A stretch of DNA of 64,000 nt from Sphingomonas sp. (GTDB taxonomy: Bacteria; Pseudomonadota; Alphaproteobacteria; Sphingomonadales; Sphingomonadaceae): assembly GCF_017744835.1 (NCBI RefSeq), contig NZ_JAGIAM010000006.1:62001-126000 (forward strand), given 5' to 3'. The notes beneath the pieces were generated by a model. That model was not told where the DNA came from, did no database searches, and saw only the letters and a list, made by a program, of their open reading frames with translations. Below, piece after piece: positions 36,178 to 45,700 of the stretch. The position numbers and the translations under genes are program-made. Every line of letters begins with the position of its first letter. The first letter of the stretch is position 1.

Positions 36178-37083
36178 ATGTTCATGCACAACAAACGGCT
36201 GCAATATACGGTGCGCTTGTCCGAGCCGAACCCCAGGCTCGCCTGCGTCCTCCTCGAGCAATTCGGCGGTGCCGACGGCGAGCTCGCCGCGGCGATGCGC
36301 TATTTCACCCAGGGCCTCGGCGAAGAGGACCCCGGCCGCAAGGACATGCTGCTCGACATCGCCACCGAGGAGCTGAGCCATCTCGAAGTGATCGGCTCGA
36401 TCGTGACGATGCTCAACAAGGGCGTGAAGGCGCAGCTCTCCGAAGCGCAGGAGTCGGAGGCTGACCTGTTCGCGATGGTCGGCCAGACCGGCACCTCGGC
36501 CAAGGAGTCGATCCTCTTCGGCGGCGGCCCCGCGCTGATCGATTCCGCCGGCGTCCCCTGGACCGCCGCCTATATCGACTCCCGCTCCGAACCGACCGTC
36601 GACCTGCGCAACAACATCGCCGCCGAGAGCCGCGCCAAGATCGTCTACGAGCGGCTGATCAACATCACCGACGATCCCGGGATCAAGGAAGCGCTCGGCT
36701 TCCTGATGACGCGCGAGGTGGCGCACCAGAAGTCGTTCGAGAAGGCGCTCTATTCGATCGAGCCCAACTTCCCCTCGGGCAAGCTGCCGGCAATGGAGCA
36801 ATATGCCAGCGTCTATGTGAACACCTCGCAGGGCGAAGGCGACATGACCGGACCGTGGAACTCGGGCGATCAGTGGGATCGCATCGACGACCTCGAGCAG
36901 ACCATGCCGATCGACGGCGGCGACGGGACGGCCACGGTCGACCTCGACACCGGCGACAAGGCGGCGTTGGCGCAGCTCGCAACGCGGCTGGCGTCCGACA
37001 CGACGCGCGATCCGACCACGGGCACCGATCTCGGCGCCGGCCCGGGCGCGGGCCGCACCAAGCAGCTCGAACCAATGGACTGA
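36178..37083 (+). CDS. Manganese catalase
   Basis: 301 aa. Ferritin-like di-manganese catalase: metal ligand blocks near E in LLEQFGGADGELAAAM, ATEELSHLEV (E and H), and the second pair in NIAAESRAKIVYERL and MTREVAHQKSFEKAL. The C-terminal 80 residues are acidic and low-complexity as in other family members. ATG at 36178 is chosen because AGGAG lies 8 bp upstream and family members begin close to this point (MFMHNKRLQYTV). It decomposes H2O2 without haem and is commonly a stress or stationary-phase gene. A ZIP metal transporter follows 97 bp downstream and could feed it metal. Confidence 0.93.
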   Translation: MFMHNKRLQYTVRLSEPNPRLACVLLEQFGGADGELAAAMRYFTQGLGEEDPGRKDMLLDIATEELSHLEVIGSIVTMLNKGVKAQLSEAQESEADLFAMVGQTGTSAKESILFGGGPALIDSAGVPWTAAYIDSRSEPTVDLRNNIAAESRAKIVYERLINITDDPGIKEALGFLMTREVAHQKSFEKALYSIEPNFPSGKLPAMEQYASVYVNTSQGEGDMTGPWNSGDQWDRIDDLEQTMPIDGGDGTATVDLDTGDKAALAQLATRLASDTTRDPTTGTDLGAGPGAGRTKQLEPMD

Positions 37084-37180
37084 GCGCTCGGCGCAGAGGA
37101 ACAGGCGGAGCGGCAATGGGTTGCAGACATGGTGCCGCTCCGCCCGAGCGGCGTGATGGTGAGCCATTGATCGGAGCGCT

Positions 37181-37966
37181 GTGAACGAGATCGTCGCGGC
37201 AGGAGCGCTGGGGAGCCTTTGTGCGGGCGCCGCCACCGGCTTGGGGGCCATCCCCGCGCTGTTCCTGCGCAAGCCGAGCGACCAGCAGCAGAATCTGCTG
37301 CTCGGCTTCGCCGCCGGCGTGATGCTGGCGGCGAGCTTCTTCTCGCTCATCCTCCCCGCGATCGAAGTCGCGCGGCAGCAGGGCGCGGGGCCGGCGATGG
37401 CCTCGGTCCAGGTCGCGGCGGCGGTACTGCTCGGCGCCTTCGCGATCGCCCGCCTCAACGACTGGGTGCCCCCGCTCGACCGGCTGGGGCTCGGCCCGCC
37501 GGGCATCGCTGCAAGCACTTCCGCGCGCCGCATCTGGCTGTTCGTCGCCGCGATCACGCTGCACAATTTCCCCGAGGGCATGGCCGTGGGGGTGAGCTTC
37601 GGCGGGGGCGACTTCGAGGCGGGGCGCGTCACCGCGCTCGGTATCGGGCTGCAGAACATCCCCGAAGGCCTTGCCGTGGCGGTGGCGCTGATGACGATCG
37701 GCCACAGCCGCATCCATTCCGCCGTAGTGGCGACGGCCTCGGGTCTCGTCGAGCCGGTCGCAGGGCTGATCGGCGTCACCATCGTCACGCAAGCCCAGGC
37801 CTTCCTTCCCTGGGGACTGGGGCTCGCCGCGGGCGCGATGATCTATGTCGTCGCCTCCGACATCATCCCCGACGCGCATGCGCGGATCAGCGGCGGCGGG
37901 CGCGTGACCACCGGGCTGATGGTGGGCCTCGCCGCGATGATGCTGCTCGATACCACCTTCGGCTGA
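37181..37966 (+). CDS. ZIP-family divalent metal transporter
   Basis: 261 aa, about 8 membrane segments, GTG start. The paired metal-binding helices are clear: LHNFPEGMAVGVS and QNIPEGLAVAVAL, the HNxPEG / NxPEG motifs of the GufA/ZupT branch. ZIP proteins bring Zn, Mn or Fe into the cytoplasm. Its position next to a manganese catalase favours Mn, which is inference. Confidence 0.9.
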   Translation: MNEIVAAGALGSLCAGAATGLGAIPALFLRKPSDQQQNLLLGFAAGVMLAASFFSLILPAIEVARQQGAGPAMASVQVAAAVLLGAFAIARLNDWVPPLDRLGLGPPGIAASTSARRIWLFVAAITLHNFPEGMAVGVSFGGGDFEAGRVTALGIGLQNIPEGLAVAVALMTIGHSRIHSAVVATASGLVEPVAGLIGVTIVTQAQAFLPWGLGLAAGAMIYVVASDIIPDAHARISGGGRVTTGLMVGLAAMMLLDTTFG

Positions 37967-38071
37967 AGGCCCCACGCCATGTCGGATATGTTCTATGCAC
38001 GCGGCTTTCGCTGTGTGACATAGGCGCGGATTCGGTGCGCGGGGGGCGTGCCGAACCGGGGGAATTGCCAT

Positions 38072-39697
38072 ATGCGCCAGACGACTTTGTCGGTCGCGCT
38101 CGAGGTCAAGCCGGAGAGCTATGACCATCTGTCCAACCTGCTTGACGCGCTGCGCGACCGGCGCAGCACCGATCCGTCGGGCGGGAAGGGAACCTATGCC
38201 GAATTCCTGAGCCGGGTGCCGGCGCTGCACTTCCTGTCGCTCAGCGTCTTTCCCGGCTTCGATTACGACCCGCTGTTCGTGCTCGAAGCCAATTTCGACG
38301 GGCGCCCCGGTCCCTTCTGGGCGCAGCTCGAGGCTGCGGTGGGCGAGGACCTGCGCACCATTTTGCGCTGCTGCAAGCGCCCGCTCGACAGCGCCGGGCC
38401 GTTGTTCGACGCGGTCACTGCGCCGGACTCGCGCGCGCCGATCGCGCCCTATTTCGAAGCGCGCTCGCTTACCCCCACCGTCTATCACCACGGCAATCGC
38501 GGCATGAGCCGCGACCGCATCCTCGATGAGGCGGCGCTGTTCCGCGCGACCCGCGAGGCGCTGCCGGGGCCGCAGGCGCATGGGCCGAGCCCGTACCGCA
38601 AGCTCACCCCCGCCGGCATCCACGCCAGCCTCCGCGAGACGCTGCTCCCGCAGTTTCCGTGGCTGAACGAGAAGGCCCCGCCGCGCATCCCCTTCCTCGA
38701 GAATCTGGGCGACTGGGCCCGGCTGATCTGGTTCGGGCTGCTCACCGTGTTCGTGCTGTCGCTGCCGGGGCTTTTCCTCAAGCTGGCGATGCCGGACCTG
38801 CGGCTGGCGGTGCTGCTGGGGGTCGTGTTCCTGCTCTTCGCCGGCCGGCTCTGGCGGATCGGCGGGGCGTTGCCGGGCACGGAGGTGCCGACGCGCTTCA
38901 GCTTCCTCAAGCTCTTCCTCAAGCTGCTGGTGCCGCTGGCGCTGCTCGGCCTGCTCTACCTGATCGCGGCGGCGACGATCGGCGCGCCCTTCTCGATGCT
39001 GCTCACCGGCCGCGACTGGGATGCCGCGTGGCACGGGATGCTGGTCTGGCTCGGCTGGGGCCTTGCGAGCCTGCCCGTCACCGCCGCTGGGCTGGTGCTG
39101 TGGCTGCGCACGCTCGAGCGCGCCGATTCCTCGCAGGACGCGCCCCCGGTCGATCCGCACATGCTGCGCGAGATGGCGCGGCGCGAGGACTGGATCCCGC
39201 AGAACCACATGGGCTCGGTCGTGCTGGTCAAGCCCGGCGTGCTGCGCGCGATCGTGATCCGCGCGGGGCACCGCGGGCTGGGGCTGGCGCTGCGCATCGT
39301 CGCGCGCAACGGCTATCTAGGATCGATGCGCACGATCCATTTCGCGCACTGGGCGCTGGTCAACAACCAGAGCCGGCTGATGTTCTTCTCCAACTTCGAC
39401 CAGACCTGGGAAAGCTATCTCGATGACTTCATCGAGAAGGCGCACGGCGGGCTGACGCTCGCCTGGAGCTGCGGGGTCGGCTTCCCGCCGACGCGCTTCC
39501 TGGTGAAGGACGGCGCCAGCCACGGGCGCCAGTTCAAGGAATGGGCGCGCCATTCGATGGCGGTCAGCCGCTTCTGGTACTCGGCCTACAAGAACCTCAC
39601 CGCCGACCAGATCGAGCGCAATTTCCGCATCGCCTCGGGGCTGCGCAAACCAAGGCTCAGCGAAAAGGAGGCCGCGCTGTGGATCAACGACCTGTGA
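38072..39697 (+). CDS. Uncharacterised membrane protein, first gene of peroxidase-P450 operon
   Basis: 541 aa. Soluble N-terminal region (residues 1-200), a central membrane block of about four helices (220-350), and a soluble C-terminal region. Both soluble parts contain a similar pattern: a beta segment with HF, then L-F/M-F, a NFD motif and W-x-x-L/Y-x-x-x-(V/I) (LFVLEANFDG...FWAQLEAAVG near residues 70-90; LMFFSNFDQTWESYLDDFIEKA near 425-445). This suggests duplicated ferredoxin-like modules, the fold used in Dyp peroxidases, placed on either side of a membrane anchor. No signal peptide. The stop overlaps the peroxidase start (GTGA). ATG at 38072 follows GGGGGAA. Family not recognised. 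Confidence 0.75.
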   Translation: MRQTTLSVALEVKPESYDHLSNLLDALRDRRSTDPSGGKGTYAEFLSRVPALHFLSLSVFPGFDYDPLFVLEANFDGRPGPFWAQLEAAVGEDLRTILRCCKRPLDSAGPLFDAVTAPDSRAPIAPYFEARSLTPTVYHHGNRGMSRDRILDEAALFRATREALPGPQAHGPSPYRKLTPAGIHASLRETLLPQFPWLNEKAPPRIPFLENLGDWARLIWFGLLTVFVLSLPGLFLKLAMPDLRLAVLLGVVFLLFAGRLWRIGGALPGTEVPTRFSFLKLFLKLLVPLALLGLLYLIAAATIGAPFSMLLTGRDWDAAWHGMLVWLGWGLASLPVTAAGLVLWLRTLERADSSQDAPPVDPHMLREMARREDWIPQNHMGSVVLVKPGVLRAIVIRAGHRGLGLALRIVARNGYLGSMRTIHFAHWALVNNQSRLMFFSNFDQTWESYLDDFIEKAHGGLTLAWSCGVGFPPTRFLVKDGASHGRQFKEWARHSMAVSRFWYSAYKNLTADQIERNFRIASGLRKPRLSEKEAALWINDL

Positions 39698-41286
39698 GCG
39701 CGCCGAAGAAAGGCCGGCCGAGCTGGAAGCTGGCGCCGCCGCACGACAAGCTGACTCAGGGCATGGTGGTGAGCGGCTTCGCCAACCTCCCCACCGGCCG
39801 CGCGCTGTTCCTCGAGTTCGGCTGGGTAGGGGTGAAGACCCAGGGTGGGGGCGCCTGGCTGCAGGCGCTCCAGCAGGTGGCGCCGATCACCGATGCCGAC
39901 GGCCGCGAGCCGCGCGCGGCGGGGCTGGGAATGAGCTGGGAAGGGCTGCGCAAGATGGGCCTCGAGGCCAATGCGCTCGCCTCGTTCGACCGGCCGTTCA
40001 AGGAAGGCATGTTCCAGGAAGACCGGCTGCGCCGGCTGGGCGACCGTCGCGACGGCGAATGGCTCAAAACCGTGGTCGAGGGCGGGCCGCTATGGAGCGG
40101 CAACGCCCCGCTCGACGCCGCCGCCTTCGATACCGGCGGGCGCGCCTTTGTCGATGACGGGCCCGCGGTGCGCGAGCAGGACATCCGCACGCCGATCACC
40201 GTCCATGCGCTGCTGCTGCTCTACGAGAAGGACGAGGAGACCGCCGAGGCCTGGTGCGCGCAGGTGAGCCAGGCGCTCGCCCCGCACGACGTGAAGGTGG
40301 TGCACCGGCTGGAGCTCCAGCTCCGCCCCGACGAGAAGGGCATCGCGCGCGAGCATTTCGGCTTCGCGGACGGCGTTTCGCAGCCCTTGCCCTATGAGCC
40401 CGGCACGGTGACGCTCGGTGCCGCCGGCGAGGCGCCCAGGGATCCGTGGAACGGCGTGCCGCTCGGCGAGATACTGATGGGCCATGTCAATGCGCACCAC
40501 GAAGTCGCGCCCGGCCCGGTGGTGGTCGACACGCCCGCGGCGCAAAGGGCGGGACTTCCGCCGCATCCGAAGGGCGAGGGCTTCCGCGACCTTGGGCTCG
40601 ACGGCAGCTACATGGTCGTCCGCGAGCTCAAGCAGGACGTCGCGGCCTTCTGGAACTCGATGACCGACGCCGCCCGGCGCATCGCCGAGGCCGATCCCGA
40701 GCATTCGGGGCACATCGACGCCAATTGGATCGCGGACCGCGTCGTGGGTCGCGACCGCGACGGCAATCTGCTCTGCCCGGCGGGCACGCTGCCGGTCGGC
40801 CCGGACGGCCAGCCCGAGAACGACTTCGGCTTCTTCGACACCGATCCGCACGGCCGCGGCTGCCCGCTCGGCAGCCATGTCCGCCGCGGCAATCCCCGCG
40901 ACACGCTCGCGCCCAAGCCGGCGGACAAGCAGACGCTGCTCGACGCCGCCAACAGCCACCGCATCCTGCGCCGCGGCCGCAAATATGGCCCGACGATCGC
41001 CGACCCGATGCACGACGACCAGCAAAACCGCGGGCTGCTGTTCATCTGCCTCAACACCGACATCACGCGGCAGTTCGAGTTCGTCCAGCAGACCTGGGTG
41101 CTCAACCCCAATTTCGCGACGCTCTATGACGAGACCGATCCGCTGATCGGCCCCGCGGGCACGCTCACCATTCCCGAGGACCCGCTGCGGCGGATCATCG
41201 CGGTCGACACCTTCGTCCAGATGGCGGGCGGCGAATATTTCTTCCTGCCGGGCATCCCGGCACTCAACTATCTGGCCTCGCTATGA
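39694..41286 (+). CDS. Dyp-type haem peroxidase, long form
   Basis: 530 aa, longer than typical Dyp peroxidases (about 300-450). The distal GxxDG motif is G223-F-A-D226-G227 (HFGFADGVSQP), and a proximal haem-ligand His is likely H395 in LGSHVRRGNPRD, a strongly family-like block. C-terminal MAGGEYFFLPG fits the Dyp end. No Tat signal, so it acts in the cytoplasm or at the inner membrane, unlike EfeB-type enzymes. Starts by GTG overlapping the preceding stop; an alternative GTG at 39679 adds five residues. The stop overlaps the P450 start (ATGA). Tight coupling suggests that peroxide chemistry is linked to the P450 step. Confidence 0.88.
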   Translation: MSAPKKGRPSWKLAPPHDKLTQGMVVSGFANLPTGRALFLEFGWVGVKTQGGGAWLQALQQVAPITDADGREPRAAGLGMSWEGLRKMGLEANALASFDRPFKEGMFQEDRLRRLGDRRDGEWLKTVVEGGPLWSGNAPLDAAAFDTGGRAFVDDGPAVREQDIRTPITVHALLLLYEKDEETAEAWCAQVSQALAPHDVKVVHRLELQLRPDEKGIAREHFGFADGVSQPLPYEPGTVTLGAAGEAPRDPWNGVPLGEILMGHVNAHHEVAPGPVVVDTPAAQRAGLPPHPKGEGFRDLGLDGSYMVVRELKQDVAAFWNSMTDAARRIAEADPEHSGHIDANWIADRVVGRDRDGNLLCPAGTLPVGPDGQPENDFGFFDTDPHGRGCPLGSHVRRGNPRDTLAPKPADKQTLLDAANSHRILRRGRKYGPTIADPMHDDQQNRGLLFICLNTDITRQFEFVQQTWVLNPNFATLYDETDPLIGPAGTLTIPEDPLRRIIAVDTFVQMAGGEYFFLPGIPALNYLASL

Positions 41287-42521
41287 GCGCGCTGACTTCG
41301 AGCGACGTGCTCCGCCCCGGAGCAAAGGGCTTCAAGGGCCTGATCCAGCGCGCCGTGTTCGCCGCGATGCCGTGGTTCTTCAGCGTGCTCCGGCGCGTGA
41401 AGCCGATCGCCAGGCTGGGAAAGAACAATTACCTGACCTCGCGCTACGACGATGTGCGCGAGGTGTTCGCCACCGACACGGCATTCGGCGTCGTCTACCA
41501 GCCCAAGCTCGACGTGATCATGGGCGGCCAGCCCTTCTTCCTCGGCATGGGCGACACGGCGGAATATCGCGCCGACACCGATGCGATGCGCCGCGTCGTG
41601 CTCCCCGCCGACCTGCCCGGGCTCGCATCCCGGGTCGAGGCGCTTGCCGAGGCCGTCGTCGCCGCGGCGCCGGGGCGGATCGAAGTGGTCGACACGCTGG
41701 TGCGCACGGTCACCTTCGCCTTCCTCTCCGAATATCTCGGCGTGCCCGAGCCGCAGCAGGGTCATCTCAGCGTCTGGGGCACGCGGCTGTTCGAGTTCCA
41801 GTTCGCCGACCAGGGCAACGATCCCGCGCTTCGCGCCGAAGTGGACGAAATCGCGCCGGCGCTTCGCGCGCACATCCAGTCCGAGATCGAGCGCCGCCGC
41901 GCCGATCCGCAGGGCGACGATGTGCTCGCGCGCTGCCTCAGGCTCCAGGCGGCGGGCGACCCCTGGTTCACCGACGACCGTATCCGCACTGCGCTCACCG
42001 GCTTCATCGTCGGCGGTCCGCCACAGCCGCCGATGGTGGTGCCCCAGGCGATGGAGCAGCTGCTCCGCCGGCCGCACGCGCTGGCCGAGGCGCAAGCTGC
42101 GGCGCGCGCCGGCGACGACGCACGGCTAGCGGCCTATGTGCTCGAGGCGATGCGCTTCGATCCGCTCGCGCCGGGCCTGCCGCGCGTCGCGCTCAAGGAC
42201 TGGACGCTCGCCGCGGGCACCTCGCACGCCTGCACCATTCCCGCCGGCGCGACGGTGCTCGCCGCCTTCGCCTCGGCGATGATGGACCCGCGCCGGATCG
42301 CCGATCCGCGCCGCTTCGATCCGGACCGTCCGGCGAGCGACTATATCCACTTCGGCTTTGGCCTGCACGAATGCTTCGGGCGGCACATCAACCGCGCGAC
42401 GCTGCACCTGATGCTCAAGCCCCTGCTCAAGCGCCAGGGCCTGCGCCGCGCGCCCGGCGGCGCAGGCCGGCTCCGCAAGAACGGCGCCTTCGCCGAGCGA
42501 CTCGAACTTCTGTTCGACTGA
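41283..42521 (+). CDS. Cytochrome P450 with atypical I-helix
   Basis: 412 aa, no membrane anchor. The haem-ligand loop FGFGLHECFG (Cys364) and the K-helix ExxR (E288-A-M-R291) are intact, so haem binding is expected. The I-helix motif that normally reads (A/G)Gx(E/D)TT is replaced by VGGPPQPP (residues 243-250), removing the acid/alcohol pair needed to protonate and cleave bound O2. P450s without it usually act on peroxides or hydroperoxides (for example the CYP74 group or peroxygenases) and need no reductase. Encoded in one overlapping unit with a peroxidase and a membrane protein; an adrenodoxin-type ferredoxin lies 5 kb downstream but is not linked. Confidence 0.9.
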   Translation: MSALTSSDVLRPGAKGFKGLIQRAVFAAMPWFFSVLRRVKPIARLGKNNYLTSRYDDVREVFATDTAFGVVYQPKLDVIMGGQPFFLGMGDTAEYRADTDAMRRVVLPADLPGLASRVEALAEAVVAAAPGRIEVVDTLVRTVTFAFLSEYLGVPEPQQGHLSVWGTRLFEFQFADQGNDPALRAEVDEIAPALRAHIQSEIERRRADPQGDDVLARCLRLQAAGDPWFTDDRIRTALTGFIVGGPPQPPMVVPQAMEQLLRRPHALAEAQAAARAGDDARLAAYVLEAMRFDPLAPGLPRVALKDWTLAAGTSHACTIPAGATVLAAFASAMMDPRRIADPRRFDPDRPASDYIHFGFGLHECFGRHINRATLHLMLKPLLKRQGLRRAPGGAGRLRKNGAFAERLELLFD

Positions 42522-42629
42522 GACGCCGCTTCGGCGTTTGACTTTTTCCGGACTGGCATCGTTGTCAGTTCCGGCCTCTCCGCGCGTCCGAAATGCGCTG
42601 CAATGCGGTAACCCGCTGACGGGGAAGAT

Positions 42630-42660
42630 CATTTGCCGTGCGCAAATGTATGAGTTGACA
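42630..42660 (+). promoter_or_regulatory. 19-bp palindrome and -35-like box before TBDR
   Basis: CATTTGC-CGTGC-GCAAATG (42630-42648) is a perfect inverted repeat with 7-bp arms, followed by TTGACA (42655-42660), a good -35 hexamer; only weak -10 candidates (around CATAGC at 42676) follow. It resembles an operator for a dimeric regulator placed just upstream of the receptor's promoter, 104 bp before the start codon. Confidence 0.45.
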
Positions 42661-42751
42661 GGCCCTCCGCTCGGGCATAGCGCTTTGTGACCGCTAACAT
42701 TTCTTGCCGGCGCGGCCGGCAGTGCCCGAAAAGAGGCACAAGGGGAGGATC

Positions 42752-45700
42752 ATGCACGTTCGAACTGCACCCAGCTTCACTGCGCGCCGTGCCGCCATGC
42801 TCGGCGCCGTGCTGCTCGCCGGGACCGCCTGGCCCGCGCTCGCGCAGGACGCCGCCGCTCCGGCACAGGACAGCGCTGCACCCGCGCAGGACACCACCGC
42901 TCAGCCGACCGAGGACGAAGAGATCGTCGTCAGCGGCTACCGCGCCTCGCTGCAGAGCCAGACCAACGCCAAGCGCGAGTCGATCGGCTTCACCGACACG
43001 ATCTTCGCCGAGGACATCGGCAAGTTCCCGGACACCAACATCGCTGAATCGGTGAACCGCATCCCGGGCGTCACCATCGCGCGCGAAGTGACCGGCGAAG
43101 GCTCGAACGTCACGATCCGCGGCCTCGGCACCAACTTCACCCGCGTGACGCTCAACGGCGCGCCCGTCGCGGTCGCCTCGGTCCGCTTCGACGCGCAGAG
43201 CACCAACCGCGAAGTCGACCTCGACCTGATGCCGACCGAGCTCTTCACTCAGCTCACCGTCAGCAAGTCGCCCACCGCCAGCCAGATCGAGGGCGGCGCC
43301 GCCGGCACCGTCAACCTCCGCTCGGCGCGCCCGTTCGACAAGCCCGAGACCTATGTCAGCTACAGCTTCCAGGGCTCGAAGGTCAGCAGCGCCGACAAGT
43401 GGGGCTATCGCGGCCACATCCTCGCAAGCACGACTTTCGGTAACTTCGGTATCCTCGTCGGCGCCGCCGCGGCGCGCAACGAGTTCCACGTCGACGGTTT
43501 CGAAACCATCGGCTGGACCAACCCGAACCTGACCGCCGCGCAGTGCGGCGCGACGAGCGGATGCAACTCGACCGGTGGCGGCAACTTCACCATTCCGGCC
43601 ACTGTCCCCGCCAATGCCGGCAACGGCCTGACCACCGGCGCGACGATCGACAAGGCGTTCCTGCTCGCCAACAATCCGGGCGCGACGATCCAGCAGATCG
43701 ACAATGGCATCATCCCGCGCCTCGGCCGTCCGCGCACCGAGGAAGGCTATCGCGACCGCAAGAACCTGATCGCCTCGGTCGAATGGCGCCCGAGCGATGC
43801 GCTGCACTTCTATGTCGACGGCATGTACGGCACGCGGCGCACGGAGTTCACGCGTACCTCGATGAACTGGGTGGGCCGCAACGGCGCCGCCATCCCGCTC
43901 AACACCACCTATGACCGTAGCGATTGCAGCGCCGGTTGCGTGGTGACTGGCGGCACCTATGCCAACGCGCAGTTCTTCCTCGAATACCGCCCGTACCTCG
44001 ACACCCAGGATTACTGGGGCGTCAATCCGGGCATGGAATTCGTCGTCAACGACTGGATCAAGGGCGACCTGCAGGCCAACTACACCAAGAGCAACTTCCG
44101 TCGCGAAAGCCCGACGGTGCTCGTGATCACGCCTCCCAGCAGCGGCGTTACCGTCGATTACCGCAACGACGGCGGCATTCCGCAGATCAACACCAACATC
44201 GATCTCAACAACCCGGCCAACTTCGGCTGGGCCGGCGGCGGCCGCGTCAACCTCAACGGCGAGGAGCGCGAAACCGAGACCAAGGGCATCCGCGGCAGCC
44301 TGTTGTTCGGCGACGAGAAGCGCTTCTCGGTCCGTGTCGGCGCGGCCTATGACGACACGCGTCGTCGCATCACGCCGTTCGACAACACCAATCCCTGGCA
44401 GAACGCGATCTGCGGCAACGGGCCGAGCATCACGCTGCCCAGCCCGAACACGGCCACCACGCCGTGCACCGGCCTCGATCAGCCCGGCGCCACCGCACCC
44501 GCAGGCTTCCCGACCTGGCCGGGCTACGGCACCAACTTCACCGCCGGCGGCGCGCCGATCACTTATGCCGGTTCGCTCATCCCGACGGCGGAAGTCCCGA
44601 ATTATCTGCTCCCGAACAGCAACGGCTTCATCACCGTGGATTGGGACAAGTTCCGCACTGCCACCGGCTATGACCAGCTCCTCGCCCAGGCGCAGGAGAC
44701 TGGCCAGTCGTCGAGCAGTGCCAATGGCGGCCTGATTCAGGAGAAGGTGACCGGCACCTTCGTGGAAGCGAACGATGTCATCGACATCGGCGACAACACG
44801 CTGCGGCTCAACGCCGGCCTGCGTTATGTCCGCACCGAGCAGATCGTCGGCGGCCGCCTGAGCGTTCCCGACCTGCGTAACACCCTGCCGGATCCGGATG
44901 GCAGCGGACCGCTGCCCGCGCCGCAGATCGCGGACGGCGGACGCTATCCGAACCAGATCATCTTCCCGATCAATCGCAGCGTCTATTCCAACTTCCTGCC
45001 GTCGTTCAGCCTCGCCTACGACTTCGCAGGCAAGGCAGTGGCGCGCGCGTCCTTCTCGAAGACGATGACGCGTCCGAACCCGAACGCCCTGCTGCCGGGC
45101 GCCAGCTTCACGTCGCCGTCGGCCGACATCGGCACCGTCGGCAACCAGGAGCTCGATCCCTACATCTCGACCAACATCGACCTGGGCTTCGAATATTATA
45201 CGGGCGGGGAAGGCGTGATCGCGGTTGCGGCGTTCCGCAAGTCGATCACCGGCTTCACGGTCAACGGCAACACGACCGTGCCGCTCTCGTTCCTGGCGCA
45301 GTACGGCATCACCCCGGAATCGCTCACCCAGGCGCAGCGCGACGCGCTCGCCGCCCGCGCTCCGGGTCAGCCGCTCAGCACCATTCCGATCGTCCTGCAG
45401 CAGCAGGTAAATTCGGACGGCAAGTTGAAGGTGAACGGCCTCGAGTTCCAGCTTACCCAGCCGCTCGACTTCCTGACCCAATATGTCGGGGTCACCGGTC
45501 TCGGCGTGCAGGCGAACCTGACGCTGGTCGATCAGAAGGGCGAGGGCGCCGGCGCACCGGCGATTGCGCTCGGCGTGGCGCCGATGACCTACAATGTCAC
45601 CGGCTACTACGATAAGCACGGCGTCTCGGCACGGCTGAGCTACACCTTCACTGAGGGTTCGCAGAGCGTGAACCCGGGTGAGAACGGCATCACCGGGGCG

